The position numbers and the translations under genes were made by a program. Shown here one piece after another: positions 31,907 through 48,244 of a stretch of 64,000 nucleotides of DNA. Origin of the DNA: Streptomyces sp. DvalAA-43 (GTDB lineage: Bacteria; Actinomycetota; Actinomycetes; Streptomycetales; Streptomycetaceae). Position 1 is the first letter of the stretch; each line of letters opens with the position of its first letter. The stretch covers positions 1 through 64,000 of the forward strand of contig NZ_FMBW01000040.1 of assembly GCF_900091725.1 (NCBI RefSeq), in the 5' to 3' direction. Under the pieces are notes generated by a model, which saw only the letters and a program-made list of their open reading frames with translations, searched no databases and was not told the origin of the DNA.

Positions 31907-31934
31907 AGGGGGACACCGTTTCCGGTGTCCCCCT
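31907..31934 (-). terminator. Hairpin between carB and pyrD
   Basis: Perfect 12-bp arms (31907-31918 and 31923-31934) with a TTTC loop fill most of the 56-bp gap. It may terminate part of the transcripts or stabilise carB mRNA, reducing pyrD-pyrF expression relative to carAB. Confidence 0.65.
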
Positions 31935-31943
31935 GCCGGTCTG

Positions 31944-35244
<3,301 letters not shown>

Positions 35245-35252
<8 letters not shown>

Positions 35253-36387
35253 GCTGGCCCTCCATCAGGGAGACGAAACGGTCGAAGAGGTACGCGGCGT
35301 CGTGCGGGCCGGCGGCTGCTTCGGGGTGGTACTGGACGCTGAAGGCCGGCTGGTCGAGGAGCTGGAGCCCCTCGACGACCTGGTCGTTCAGGCAGACGTG
35401 GGAGACCTCGGCGCGGCCGAACTCCGTGTCGGACACCTTGTCGAGCGGGGCGTCGACGGCGAAGCCGTGGTTGTGCGCGGTGACCTCGACCTTGCCGGTC
35501 GTGCGGTCCTGCACGGGCTGGTTGATGCCGCGGTGGCCGTACTTCAGCTTGTAGGTGCCGAAGCCGAGGGCGCGGCCCAGGATCTGGTTGCCGAAGCAGA
35601 TGCCGAAGAGCGGGGTCTTCCGCTCCAGGACGCCCCGCATGACGGAGACCGGGTGGTCGGCGGTGGCGGGGTCGCCGGGGCCGTTGGAGAAGAAGACGCC
35701 GTCGGGCTCGACCGCGTACACGTCCTCCAGAGTGGCGGTGGCGGGCAGCACGTGCACCTCGATGCCGCGCTCGGCCATCCGGCGCGGGGTCATGCCCTTG
35801 ATGCCGAGGTCGATCGCGGCGACGGTGAACTTCTTGGTGCCGATCGCGGGGACGACGTACTCCTCCTTGGTGGCGACCTCGGCGGAGAGGTCGGCGCCCA
35901 CCATCTCGGGGGCCTGCTGGACCCGGGCGAGCAGCGTGGCCTCGTCGGCGACCGCGTCACCGGAGAAGATGCCGACGCGCATGGCGCCCCGCTCGCGCAG
36001 GTGGCGGGTGAGGGCGCGGGTGTCGATGCCGCTGATGCCGACGACGCCCTGACGCTCCAGCTCCTCGTCGAGCGAGCGCCGCGAGCGCCAGTTGGAGGGC
36101 ACCCGGGCGGGGTCGCGGACGACGTAGCCGGAGACCCAGATCCGTCCGGACTCGGGGTCCTCGTCGTTCACCCCGGTGTTCCCGACGTGCGGGGCGGTCA
36201 TCACGACGACCTGGCGGTGGTAAGAGGGGTCGGTCAGCGTCTCCTGGTAGCCGGTCATGCCGGTGGAGAAAACCGCCTCGCCGAAGGTCTCCCCCACGGC
36301 CCCGTAGGCGCGGCCGCGGAAGGCGCGGCCGTCCTCCAGGACGAGTACGGCGGGAGCTTTCACGGCTCCCCGGGTGGAGATCGTCAT
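35245..36387 (-). CDS. carA: Carbamoyl-phosphate synthase small (glutaminase) subunit
   Basis: This 380-residue class I glutamine amidotransferase has the nucleophile Cys in [12 protein letters not shown] and the His-Glu of [12 protein letters not shown]. The N-terminal CPSase domain includes [16 protein letters not shown]. The ATG at 36387 overlaps the stop of the membrane gene by four bases (ATGA) and has GGAAGGCACC upstream. Confidence 0.97.
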
Positions 36388-36962
36388 CGTGCGGTGCCTT
36401 CCGTAGTTCTGGTGAGTTGGTCGATGGCCTCGACCCAGGCGGGGTGCTCGGCCGAGCGGTCGGAGCGGAAGCCGGAGTCGATCAGCTGGTCGCCGTGGGC
36501 CCAGGTGATGATCAGCAGGCCGCCCTCGGGGAGGACCTTGCCGGCGATGCCCTTGTCGAGCCGGGCCTCGCGCAGCGCGGCGGCCGGCACGAAGAAGTCG
36601 GCCGCGCCGGGGCGTACGACGTCGAGGCCCTGAGCGGTCAGGGTGAGTTCGACGCGGCTGCGGGTGCCGAGGCCGTGGGCGACGATCCGGTCGAGCCACT
36701 GCCCGGCGGTGGTCGAAGCGTGGTACCGGCCGGTCAGGGTGAGCGGTTTCTCGCCGTCCGCGAACCCTTCCGGGGTGGAGGCGAGTTCCGGCAGACCGGA
36801 CTGGAGGCTGCCCCGCCACTTCCATCCCTGGCGCATCAGCCAGTAGACGAAGGCGATGAGGACGATCAGTCCGATGACCCAGCTGATCCGGGCGGACCAG
36901 TCGGTCACCTCTGCCGACTTCTGTTCGGCAGCGAGCTGGTGCAGGGGGATGAGTGATGTCAC
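36384..36962 (-). CDS. Conserved pyr-operon membrane protein with a PH-like C-terminal domain
   Basis: This 192-residue protein has one membrane segment ([18 protein letters not shown], about residues 26-43) and a cytoplasmic beta-rich domain of about 130 residues. It is not an enzyme of pyrimidine synthesis, yet it overlaps pyrC and carA by four bases on each side (GTGA and ATGA), an arrangement conserved in actinomycete pyr operons. Its function is unknown; coupling suggests a stoichiometric role with these enzymes or membrane recruitment. Confidence 0.8.
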   Translation of the reverse strand: MTSLIPLHQLAAEQKSAEVTDWSARISWVIGLIVLIAFVYWLMRQGWKWRGSLQSGLPELASTPEGFADGEKPLTLTGRYHASTTAGQWLDRIVAHGLGTRSRVELTLTAQGLDVVRPGAADFFVPAAALREARLDKGIAGKVLPEGGLLIITWAHGDQLIDSGFRSDRSAEHPAWVEAIDQLTRTTEGTAR

Positions 36963-38245
36963 GCGAGCTTCCCGTCGACGACCGTGGCACGGCCCCGCAG
37001 GAAGGTGTGGGTGACTCGGCCCGGCAGCTCGCGCCCCTCGTACGGAGTGTTGCGGCTGCGGGACGCGAAGCCCGCGGGGTCCACGACACCACGGTAAGCC
37101 GGATCGACCAGGGTGAGGTTGGCGGGTTCACCGGCCGAGACGGGCCGGCCGTGTCCGTCGAGCCGGCCGATGGCGGCGGGGCGGAACGACATCCGGTCGG
37201 CGACGCCCGCCCAGTCGGTCAGCCCGGTGTCGACCATCGTCTGCTGGACCACGGAGAGCGCGGTCTCCAGGCCCACCATGCCCATGGCGGCGGCGGCCCA
37301 CTCGCAGTCCTTGTCCTCGTGCGGGTGCGGGGCGTGGTCGGTGGCGACGCAGTCGATGGTGCCGTCGGCGAGCGCCTCGCGCAGGGCCATCACGTCGGCC
37401 TCGGTGCGCAGCGGCGGGTTCACCTTGTAGACCGGGTCGTAGGACCGTACGAGTTCGTCGGTGAGCAGGAGGTGGTGCGGGGTGACCTCGGCGGTGACGT
37501 TCCAGCCCTTGGACTTGGCCCAGCGGACGATCTCGACGGAACCGGCGGTCGACAGGTGGCAGATGTGCACCCGGGAGCCGACGTGGGCGGCGAGCAGGAC
37601 GTCGCGGGCGATGATCGACTCCTCGGCGACGGCGGGCCAGCCGCCGAGGCCGAGTTCGGCGGAGACGACGCCCTCGTTCATCTGGGCGCCCTCGGTGAGG
37701 CGGGGCTCCTGGGCGTGCTGGGCGACGACGCCGTCGAAGGCCTTCACGTACTCCAGCGCGCGGCGCATGATCACCGCGTCGTCGACGCACTTGCCGTCGT
37801 CGGAGAAGACCTTCACCCCGGCGGCCGAATCGTGCATGGCGCCGAGCTCGGCGAGTTTCCTGCCCTCCAGGCCGACCGTGACGGCGCCGATCGGCTGCAC
37901 GTCGCAGTAGCCGGACTCCTTGCCGAGCCGCCAGACCTGCTCCACCACACCGGCGGTGTCCGCGACCGGGAAGGTGTTGGCCATGGCGTGCACGGCGGTG
38001 AAGCCGCCGACCGCCGCCGCCTTGGTGCCGGTCAGGACGGTCTCGGAGTCCTCGCGGCCGGGCTCGCGCAGATGGGTGTGGAGGTCGACCAGGCCGGGCA
38101 GGAGGATCTGGCCCTCGGCCTCGACGACGGTCGCGTCCCCGGCGTCGAGGCCGGTGCCGACCGCCGCGACGGTCTCGCCGTCGATGAGGACGTCCTGGGG
38201 GGCGCCGCCGAGGATCCTCGCGCCGCGGATAAGGATCTTGCTCAT
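36959..38245 (-). CDS. pyrC: Dihydroorotase
   Basis: This 428-residue class I amidohydrolase closes carbamoyl aspartate to dihydroorotate. The metal-binding [10 protein letters not shown] is near residue 60 and the C-terminal [15 protein letters not shown] carries the catalytic Asp. The ATG at 38245 lies 2 bases after the pyrB stop with GAGGAG inside the end of pyrB. An upstream Arg-rich extension is rejected. Confidence 0.96.
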   Translation of the reverse strand: MSKILIRGARILGGAPQDVLIDGETVAAVGTGLDAGDATVVEAEGQILLPGLVDLHTHLREPGREDSETVLTGTKAAAVGGFTAVHAMANTFPVADTAGVVEQVWRLGKESGYCDVQPIGAVTVGLEGRKLAELGAMHDSAAGVKVFSDDGKCVDDAVIMRRALEYVKAFDGVVAQHAQEPRLTEGAQMNEGVVSAELGLGGWPAVAEESIIARDVLLAAHVGSRVHICHLSTAGSVEIVRWAKSKGWNVTAEVTPHHLLLTDELVRSYDPVYKVNPPLRTEADVMALREALADGTIDCVATDHAPHPHEDKDCEWAAAAMGMVGLETALSVVQQTMVDTGLTDWAGVADRMSFRPAAIGRLDGHGRPVSAGEPANLTLVDPAYRGVVDPAGFASRSRNTPYEGRELPGRVTHTFLRGRATVVDGKLA

Positions 38246-38247
38246 GG

Positions 38248-39234
38248 TTACTTGTTCTCCTCGGTACGGGACGGGGCGGCGGGGGCGGCGGATTCGTACC
38301 CCCCGAGCAGCAGGTACAGGACGGCCATGCGGATCGAGACGCCGTTGGCGACCTGCTCGACGACCGTGCACCGGTCGGAGTCGGCGACCTCGGCGGTGAT
38401 CTCCATGCCGCGCACCATCGGGCCGGGGTGCATGACGATGGCGTGCTCGGGCATCCGCGCCATGCGGTCGGCGTCCAGACCGTAGCGGCGGGAGTACTCG
38501 CGCTCGGTCGGGAAGTACGCGGCGTTCATCCGTTCGCGCTGCACACGCAGCATCATCACCGCGTCGGACTCCGGCAGCACCTCGTCGAGGCCGTAGCTGA
38601 TCTCGCAGGGCCACTGCTCGACGCCGACCGGCACGAGGGTCGGCGGGGCCACCAGGGTGACGTGGGCGCCGAGCGTGTTGAGCAGATGGACGTTGGAGCG
38701 GGCCACCCGGCTGTGCAGGATGTCGCCGACGATGGTGATCCGGCGCCCTTCGAGGTCCCGGCCGAGACCGCTGTCGGCCCCGACCAGGCGGCGGCGCATC
38801 GTGAAGGCGTCCAGGAGGGCCTGGGTGGGATGCTCGTGGGTGCCGTCACCGGCGTTGACGACGGCGCCGTCGATCCAGCCGGAGGTGGCGAGGCGGTACG
38901 GGGCGCCGGAGGCGCCGTGCCGGATGACGACGGCGTCGGCGCCCATCGCCTCCAGGGTCAGCGCGGTGTCCTTGAGCGACTCGCCCTTGGAGACGGACGA
39001 ACCCTTCGCGGAGAAGTTGATGACGTCGGCGGAGAGGCGCTTGGCGGCGGCCTCGAAGGAGATGCGGGTACGCGTCGAGTCCTCGAAGAAGAGGTTGACG
39101 ACGGTACGGCCGCGCAGGGTCGGGAGCTTCTTGATCGGCCGGTCCGCGACCCTGGCCATCTCCTCGGCGGTGTCGAGGATCAGGACGGCGTCGTCGCGGG
39201 TGAGATCGGCGGCCGAGATGAGGTGGCGCTTCAT
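38248..39234 (-). CDS. pyrB: Aspartate carbamoyltransferase catalytic subunit
   Basis: This 328-residue enzyme makes carbamoyl aspartate, the first committed pyrimidine step. The carbamoyl-phosphate loop [19 protein letters not shown] is near residue 50, and [11 protein letters not shown] with [11 protein letters not shown] are further family motifs. No pyrI regulatory subunit is present, as usual in this group. GGAGAA lies upstream of the ATG. Confidence 0.97.
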   Translation of the reverse strand: MKRHLISAADLTRDDAVLILDTAEEMARVADRPIKKLPTLRGRTVVNLFFEDSTRTRISFEAAAKRLSADVINFSAKGSSVSKGESLKDTALTLEAMGADAVVIRHGASGAPYRLATSGWIDGAVVNAGDGTHEHPTQALLDAFTMRRRLVGADSGLGRDLEGRRITIVGDILHSRVARSNVHLLNTLGAHVTLVAPPTLVPVGVEQWPCEISYGLDEVLPESDAVMMLRVQRERMNAAYFPTEREYSRRYGLDADRMARMPEHAIVMHPGPMVRGMEITAEVADSDRCTVVEQVANGVSIRMAVLYLLLGGYESAAPAAPSRTEENK

Positions 39235-39286
39235 CTGGGTGTTCTCCGGGGGCTGGAGGATTCAGGCATGCGGGCGTGCGGAAGCA

Positions 39287-39317
39287 GCCGTACGGGCCCG
39301 TGAGGGGGCCGTACGGG
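39287..39317 (-). repeat. Repeated self-complementary element between pyrR and pyrB
   Basis: GCCGTACGGG occurs twice (39287-39296 and 39308-39317). Because CCGTACGG is its own reverse complement, the copies can pair into an 8-bp or longer hairpin inside the pyr transcript, possibly modulating pyrB expression relative to pyrR. Confidence 0.45.
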
Positions 39318-39327
39318 TGTGGTGGAG

Positions 39328-39955
<628 letters not shown>

Positions 39956-40043
39956 GGACGTCGAAATTGCGTCATCCACGTTACCAGGGCTTGCGCCGCC
40001 CTCTGATCGCACCCCCGGGAGGCGCCGGTCCGGACCATTCGGC

Positions 40044-40086
40044 TTGACGCATCCAAGTAACGCTGCGTAACCTCACAGTGAGTTAC
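40044..40086 (+). promoter_or_regulatory. bldD promoter with BldD box
   Basis: TTGACG (40044-40049) and TAACCT (40068-40073), 18 bases apart, form the promoter. The -10 lies inside the palindrome GTAACCTCACAGTGAGTTAC (40067-40086), which fits the BldD consensus AGTGA-TCAC. This matches the known autorepression of bldD. Confidence 0.75.
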
Positions 40087-40133
40087 CAGCAACGCGGCGG
40101 AGCCGCGAAATGTCCCAGCGTCCGGGGAGCCAT

Positions 40134-40634
40134 ATGTCCAGCGAATACGCAAAACAGCTCGGGGCCAAACTCCGTGCCATCCGCACCCAGCAGGGCCTCT
40201 CCCTCCATGGCGTGGAGGAGAAGTCCCAGGGCCGCTGGAAGGCCGTTGTCGTCGGTTCGTACGAGCGCGGCGACCGTGCCGTGACCGTGCAGCGCCTCGC
40301 TGAGCTCGCGGACTTCTACGGGGTCCCGGTGCAGGAGCTGCTGCCCGGTACGACGCCCGGAGGGGCCGCCGAGCCGCCGCCGAAGCTGGTCCTGGACCTG
40401 GAGCGCCTCGCCCACGTCCCGCCGGAGAAGGCCGGTCCGCTGCAGCGCTACGCGGCGACGATCCAGAGCCAGCGCGGCGACTACAACGGCAAGGTGCTCT
40501 CGATCCGCCAGGACGACCTGCGCACCCTGGCCGTGATCTACGACCAGTCGCCGTCCGTGCTCACGGAGCAGCTGATCAGCTGGGGCGTGCTGGACGCCGA
40601 CGCGCGTCGCGCCGTGGCCCACGAAGAGGGCTGA
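40134..40634 (+). CDS. bldD: Developmental master repressor BldD
   Basis: This 166-residue regulator holds back sporulation genes in vegetative growth. It has an N-terminal HTH domain (LGAKLRAIRTQQGLSLHGVEE) and a C-terminal domain whose QRGDYNGKVLSIRQDD segment carries the RxD-x8-RxxD motif that binds tetrameric cyclic di-GMP and drives dimerisation. The ATG at 40134 has GGGGAG upstream. It is divergent from pyrR with about 220 bp between start codons. Confidence 0.97.
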   Translation: MSSEYAKQLGAKLRAIRTQQGLSLHGVEEKSQGRWKAVVVGSYERGDRAVTVQRLAELADFYGVPVQELLPGTTPGGAAEPPPKLVLDLERLAHVPPEKAGPLQRYAATIQSQRGDYNGKVLSIRQDDLRTLAVIYDQSPSVLTEQLISWGVLDADARRAVAHEEG

Positions 40635-40656
40635 GGCCCCGCTGAAGAAACGTGCC

Positions 40657-40709
40657 GCCGTACCAGTGCGGGTTCACTCTTTCGGGTGCCCGTGCCGGTA
40701 CGGCTTTTT
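40657..40709 (+). terminator. bldD intrinsic terminator
   Basis: An 8-bp outer stem (40657-40664 with 40697-40704) plus an inner CGGG/CCCG stem is followed by TTTTT at 40705-40709. Confidence 0.7.
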
Positions 40710-40746
40710 CGTGTGCGCCGGTCGACGCGCGGTCGTCCACCGCATG

Positions 40747-40784
40747 CCGAAGCGCCCGCGGTCCGACGACCGCGGGCGCTTCGG
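40747..40784. terminator. Bidirectional terminator between bldD and nusB
   Basis: Perfect 17-bp arms (40747-40763 and 40768-40784) with a CGAC loop lie 20 bases beyond the nusB stop and serve both convergent genes. Confidence 0.85.
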
Positions 40785-40804
40785 AGGCCGAACAGCGCCG
40801 GAGG

Positions 40805-41236
40805 CTACTGCTCCCGGCGGAGGTTCGGCTTGAGGTCCTTGAAGCGGGCCAGCAGCCCGTTCACGAAGGACGGGGAGTCGTCGGTGGAGAACTCCTTGGC
40901 GAGCTGGACCGCCTCGTCGATCACCACCGCGTCCGGGGTGCCGTCCACCCAGATCAGCTCGTAGGCACCGAGCCGCAGGATGTTCCGGTCGACGACCGGC
41001 ATGCGGTCGATCTCCCAGTCCACCGCGTAGGTCACGATGAGGTCGTCGATCCGGTCCGCGTACTGCGCGTACCCCTCGACGAGCTCCATCGTGTACTCGG
41101 TGACCGGCGGCTGACGGTTGTCGGCCCGCGAGTGCCGCACCCAGTCCGCGAGGACCGTCTGCACGGACTCGCCGCGCTGGTCGGCCTCGAAGAGGATCTG
41201 GAAGGCGCGCTTGCGGGCCTTGTTCCGGGCAGCCAC
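40805..41236 (-). CDS. nusB: Transcription antitermination factor NusB
   Basis: This 143-residue all-helical protein binds boxA RNA with NusE to support rRNA transcription. The start AARNKARKRAFQILFEADQRG and the family motif DRMPVVDRNILRLGAYELIW identify it. GTG start 2 bases after the efp stop, so it is coupled to efp. Confidence 0.95.
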   Translation of the reverse strand: MAARNKARKRAFQILFEADQRGESVQTVLADWVRHSRADNRQPPVTEYTMELVEGYAQYADRIDDLIVTYAVDWEIDRMPVVDRNILRLGAYELIWVDGTPDAVVIDEAVQLAKEFSTDDSPSFVNGLLARFKDLKPNLRREQ

Positions 41237-41238
41237 GG

Positions 41239-41805
41239 TTAGCTGTTCACCCGGCCGAGGTAGTCGCTGGTGCGGGTGTCGACCTTGACCTTCTCACCCG
41301 TGGTGATGAAGAGCGGGACCTGGATCTGGTACCCGGTCTCCAGGGTGGCGGGCTTGGTGCCACCGGTGGAGCGGTCGCCCTGGACGCCCGGCTCGGTCTC
41401 CTGGATGACGAGCTCGACGGCGGCCGGCAGCTCAACGTAGAGCACCTCGCCCTCGTGCTGCGCGACGGAGGCGGTGAAGCCCTCGATGAGGAAGTTGGCG
41501 GCGTCGCCGACGGCCTTGCGGTCGACCATGAGCTGGTCGTAGGTGTCCATGTCCATGAAGACGAAGTACTCGCCGTCCATGTACGAGAACTGCATGTCGC
41601 GACGGTCGATGGTGGCCGTCTCGACCTTCACGCCGGCGTTGAACGTCTTGTCGACGACCTTGCCGGAGAGCACGTTCTTGAGCTTGGTGCGCACAAAGGC
41701 CGGGCCCTTGCCGGGCTTGACGTGCTGGAACTCGACGACGGACCAGAGCTGGCCTCCGTCGAGCTTGAGCACCAGGCCGTTCTTGAGGTCGTTCGTGGAA
41801 GCCAC
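41239..41805 (-). CDS. efp: Elongation factor P
   Basis: This 188-residue three-domain factor helps ribosomes through polyproline stretches. The tip loop [10 protein letters not shown] places the functional lysine at residue 33; the usual OB-fold domains follow. The GTG start ([17 protein letters not shown]) lies 50 bases after the M24-fold gene. No epmA/epmB modification genes are visible here. Confidence 0.96.
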   Translation of the reverse strand: MASTNDLKNGLVLKLDGGQLWSVVEFQHVKPGKGPAFVRTKLKNVLSGKVVDKTFNAGVKVETATIDRRDMQFSYMDGEYFVFMDMDTYDQLMVDRKAVGDAANFLIEGFTASVAQHEGEVLYVELPAAVELVIQETEPGVQGDRSTGGTKPATLETGYQIQVPLFITTGEKVKVDTRTSDYLGRVNS

Positions 41806-41855
41806 GGTTGCGGAATCTCCTGGACTGAAGCTGGTGGAACGGCCGAGGATGCGCG

Positions 41856-42962
41856 CTAGAGCGCGAGCAGCTCCTTGGTCGTAATGGTGAGTAGCTCGGG
41901 TCCGCCGTCCGCCTCGGGGCGCACGACGAGCGTGTCATCGATCCGGACCCCGCCCCGGCCCGGGAGGTGGACCCCCGGTTCGACGGTGACCGGCACACAA
42001 GCGTCCAGTTTACCCATGGCCGCAGGTGCCAACTGCGGGTCCTCGTCGATTTCGAGTCCCACCCCGTGCCCGGTCCAGGGCGCCAGGCCCCCGCCGTGCC
42101 CCGCGGAGTCCAGGAGACAGCGGGCCGCGCGGTCCACGTCGCGGTAGGCGGCGCCCGGTACGAGAGCCTCGCGGCCGGCCCTCTGAGCGGCGAAAACCAG
42201 GTCGTAGAGTTCGATCTGCCAGTCCGCCGGCGTCGTCCCGATGACGAACGTGCGGCCGATCTCGCAGCGGTAGCCGCGGTAGTTCGCGCCCAGGCAGACG
42301 GAGAGGAAATCTCCCTCCTCCACCCGCCGGTCCGAGGGGCGGTGCCGCCCCTGGCCGGAATTCGGGCCGGTGGCGACGGAGGTGGCGAAGGCCGGGCCGT
42401 CGGCGCCGTGGTCCACCAGGCGGCGCTCCAGCTCCAGGGCGAGATGCCGTTCGGTGCGGCCCACCAGGATGGATTCGAGGAGCTCGCCCAGGGCCTGGTC
42501 GGTGATCTCCGCGGCGATCCGCAGACAGGCGATCTCCTCCTCGTCCTTGACCACCCGCAGCTGCTCGACGGTGGCCCCGAGGTCGGCCAGCCGGAGGCGG
42601 GGGGCGACCGAGCCCATGGCCCGGTGGCGGGAGACCGTCAGATGGTGCTCCTCCACGGCCAGGGACTCCGCGCCGGAGGACGTGGCCAGATCGGCGGCCG
42701 CGACCACCGGATCGCCGTCGGCGGCAGGCAGCACCGACACCCGCAGCTGGTCGTCGGTACGGCCGTCGGCGGGATCACCGCCCGGGGCACGGGGGGAGAG
42801 CAGGACGTCCCCGCCGGGTCCGAGCAGCAGCACGGCCCCCGAGGGCGCCCCGCCCGCGAGATAGCGGACGTTGGCAGGGCGGGAGACCAGTGCGGCCGCG
42901 GATCCGACGGCGGCGCACCGGTCGCGGAGCTGCCCGCGGCGGACGGCGTACACGTCTGACAT
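41856..42962 (-). CDS. M24-family (aminopeptidase P-like) protein with altered metal ligands
   Basis: This 368-residue protein has the two-domain layout of Xaa-Pro peptidases: an N-terminal domain of about 135 residues and a C-terminal pita-bread fold ([31 protein letters not shown]). Aligned by eye with the consensus, the five metal ligands Asp-Asp-His-Glu-Glu appear as C223, E234, H299, E328 and D342, and the second conserved His is D306. Catalysis by the usual di-metal centre is therefore doubtful. It precedes efp, as the Xaa-Pro peptidase gene does in many bacteria. Confidence 0.8.
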   Translation of the reverse strand: MSDVYAVRRGQLRDRCAAVGSAAALVSRPANVRYLAGGAPSGAVLLLGPGGDVLLSPRAPGGDPADGRTDDQLRVSVLPAADGDPVVAAADLATSSGAESLAVEEHHLTVSRHRAMGSVAPRLRLADLGATVEQLRVVKDEEEIACLRIAAEITDQALGELLESILVGRTERHLALELERRLVDHGADGPAFATSVATGPNSGQGRHRPSDRRVEEGDFLSVCLGANYRGYRCEIGRTFVIGTTPADWQIELYDLVFAAQRAGREALVPGAAYRDVDRAARCLLDSAGHGGGLAPWTGHGVGLEIDEDPQLAPAAMGKLDACVPVTVEPGVHLPGRGGVRIDDTLVVRPEADGGPELLTITTKELLAL

Positions 42963-43054
42963 GCCACGAGCCTACGAGCGGTGGCGCGGACCTGCTCGGT
43001 CAGCGCATCCGACCGGGGGGCGCCGCCGGGCCGGGAGCGTCGCGCGGTGGCGGT

Positions 43055-43867
43055 TCACCAGGCCGGGGGGCTGGTTATGGAGCGGGCGAGTATGTCGTCC
43101 AGGACGCGGGCGGTGGTCTCCACGTCGTACGTCGAGTTGTCGATGATCGGCAGTCCGGAGCCGTACCAGCCGGCCATCCTGCCGTGGATCCTGGCCACCT
43201 CCTCGTCCGAGAGACGGCGGTTCCCACTGCGGGCGGCGTTGCGCTCCAGGACGATCTCCAGGCCGGGCAGCAGGACGACGGGCAGGAGTCCGGGGCCGAC
43301 ATGGCGCTTCCAGCCGCCGAGACCGACGACCGGACGGTCGGGGAAGACGGCGTCGTCGAGGATGCAGGAGATGCCGTTGGCCAGGAAATTGCGGGCGGCG
43401 AAGCCGCAGGTGCGGCGGGCGAGGCGGTACTGCGCCTCGGAGTGGTCGTTCCACCCGGCCTGCGGATCGGCGAAGCCGGAACAGACCCATTCCCGGACGT
43501 CGTCGAGGCTGACATGGGCGGTGGGCACCCGGCGGCGGCTGGCCCAGAGCTTGGCCACGGTGGTCTTTCCGGCGCCCGCGGGGCCGATCAGCAGGACGGC
43601 GAGGGTCGCGCTGCCGGTGCCGGGCTCGGCGGGCGGTGCGGGCAGCGGGACGGGGCCGCCGGGCGGCAGCTGGACGTGCCCGGTGGTCTCCCTGGAGGGC
43701 GGGCCCGGGGCATGGTGCGGGGCCGGCCCGCTCCATCCGCCGGGCGCGGGAGGGGTGGTGGGCGGCGGGCCCGGGTGGCCGGGGTGCTGGGCCTGGTGCG
43801 ACCAGCCGACAGGTCCGCTTCCCGGTCCCTGGGGCGGCGGCAGCGGGGCCCCCACTGCGTGCTGCAT
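43055..43867 (-). CDS. P-loop NTPase/kinase-like protein with Pro-rich N-terminus
   Basis: Residues 1-85 are Pro/Gly/His-rich and probably disordered. Residues 86-270 form a small P-loop kinase-like domain with Walker A GPAGAGKTT at 95-103, then HVSLDDVREWV and an NxxDxx-like finish. It resembles AAA/zeta-toxin-type or adenylate-kinase-like ATPases but no specific function was recognised. It lies between the M24-fold gene and aroQ, on the same strand. Confidence 0.7.
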   Translation of the reverse strand: MQHAVGAPLPPPQGPGSGPVGWSHQAQHPGHPGPPPTTPPAPGGWSGPAPHHAPGPPSRETTGHVQLPPGGPVPLPAPPAEPGTGSATLAVLLIGPAGAGKTTVAKLWASRRRVPTAHVSLDDVREWVCSGFADPQAGWNDHSEAQYRLARRTCGFAARNFLANGISCILDDAVFPDRPVVGLGGWKRHVGPGLLPVVLLPGLEIVLERNAARSGNRRLSDEEVARIHGRMAGWYGSGLPIIDNSTYDVETTARVLDDILARSITSPPAW

Positions 43868-43922
43868 CCGGTGCCACTCCGTCTCGTACAGGCAACTGGC
43901 GCTGGTGGAACGGCAACCGTAC

Positions 43923-43958
43923 CGTCCCCGGCCGCCGCAGGGACAACGGTCGGGGACG
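43923..43958 (-). terminator. aroQ terminator
   Basis: An 8-bp stem (43923-43930 with 43951-43958) lies 38 bases beyond the aroQ stop. Confidence 0.5.
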
Positions 43959-43995
43959 CGTCACAGTGCCCGGTCGGCCGGTAAAACCCGGTCCG

Positions 43996-47260
<3,265 letters not shown>

Positions 47261-47407
47261 CGGTGCTCCTCATGCTCGCGCCTGGAACTGCGACGGCGCG
47301 ACCGGGTGCGCGGCCCTGGCCCGCCGTCTCCGATCCTCCCACGACCGGGGGGCCGGACCGGCCGCCGGTCCAGCAGCCGGACGGATCGCACCGGCGGGCG
47401 CGGGGGT

Positions 47408-48244
47408 TCAGCGGGCGGCGAGCGCCGCTTCCCCGGCCTTCCGCATGGCCGCGAGCGGCGCGGGCGCGCGGCCCGTCATCTGCTCGACCTGGAGGACGGC
47501 CTGGTGCACCAGGAGGTCCAGACCTCCGACCACTGCGCCTCCGTGTGCCGTCCAGGCGGCGGCGAGCCGGGTGGGCCAGGGCTCGTACAGCACGTCGAAG
47601 AGCGTGCCCGGGTGCTCCGGTACGGCGTCGGTCAGGGCGTCGGTGGCACCGGCCGGGGTGGTGGCGATGACCAGTGGGGCGTGCAGTGCCCGTTCGGCCT
47701 CCGCCCAGTCGGCGATCCGGACGTCCACACCGAGGCGTTCGCCCCAGCCGCGCATCTCCCGGCCCCGCTCCCGGCTGCGGACGTAGGCCGTGACCGGTCC
47801 CGTACAGATCTCGGACAGCGCGGCGAGCGCCGACGACGCGGTCGCCCCGGCGCCGAGGACGGCGGCGGACCCGGTCTCCTCCACCCCGCGTTCGCGCAGC
47901 GCGGCGATCATCCCGGGGATGTCGGTGTTGTCGCCGGTCCGCCGGCCGTCCTCGGTGAGGACGACCGTGTTGACGGCCTCCACCGACGACGCGGTCTCGC
48001 TGATGGAGTCCAGCAGCGGAATGACCGCCCGCTTGAGCGGCATGGTCAGCGAGAGCCCGGCCCAGTTGGAGTCGAGCCCCTCGACGAAGCCGGGCAGTGC
48101 GGCCTCGTCGACCTCGAACCGGTCGTATGTCCAGTGGGTGAGCCCGAGCTCGGCGTACGCGGCCCGGTGCAGGACCGGCGAGAGCGAGTGCGCGATGGGC
48201 GAACCGAGGACGGCTGCGCGGTGGCGCCGGTCAGCCGAGGCCAT
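47408..48244 (-). CDS. aroE: Shikimate dehydrogenase
   Basis: This 278-residue enzyme reduces 3-dehydroshikimate. It shows the substrate pocket GSPIAHSLSPVLH, the catalytic Lys in LSLTMPLKRAV, and the Rossmann segment AAVLGAGATASSALAAL. The ATG at 48244 overlaps mltG by 14 bases and has AAGGA upstream; the longer upstream frame is rejected. Confidence 0.93.
   Translation of the reverse strand: MASADRRHRAAVLGSPIAHSLSPVLHRAAYAELGLTHWTYDRFEVDEAALPGFVEGLDSNWAGLSLTMPLKRAVIPLLDSISETASSVEAVNTVVLTEDGRRTGDNTDIPGMIAALRERGVEETGSAAVLGAGATASSALAALSEICTGPVTAYVRSRERGREMRGWGERLGVDVRIADWAEAERALHAPLVIATTPAGATDALTDAVPEHPGTLFDVLYEPWPTRLAAAWTAHGGAVVGGLDLLVHQAVLQVEQMTGRAPAPLAAMRKAGEAALAAR

Noticed and set aside
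47352..47373. Terminator after aroE
   Set aside because: The GGACC/GGTCC pairing is only five bases long in very GC-rich DNA, so it is not strong enough to call.
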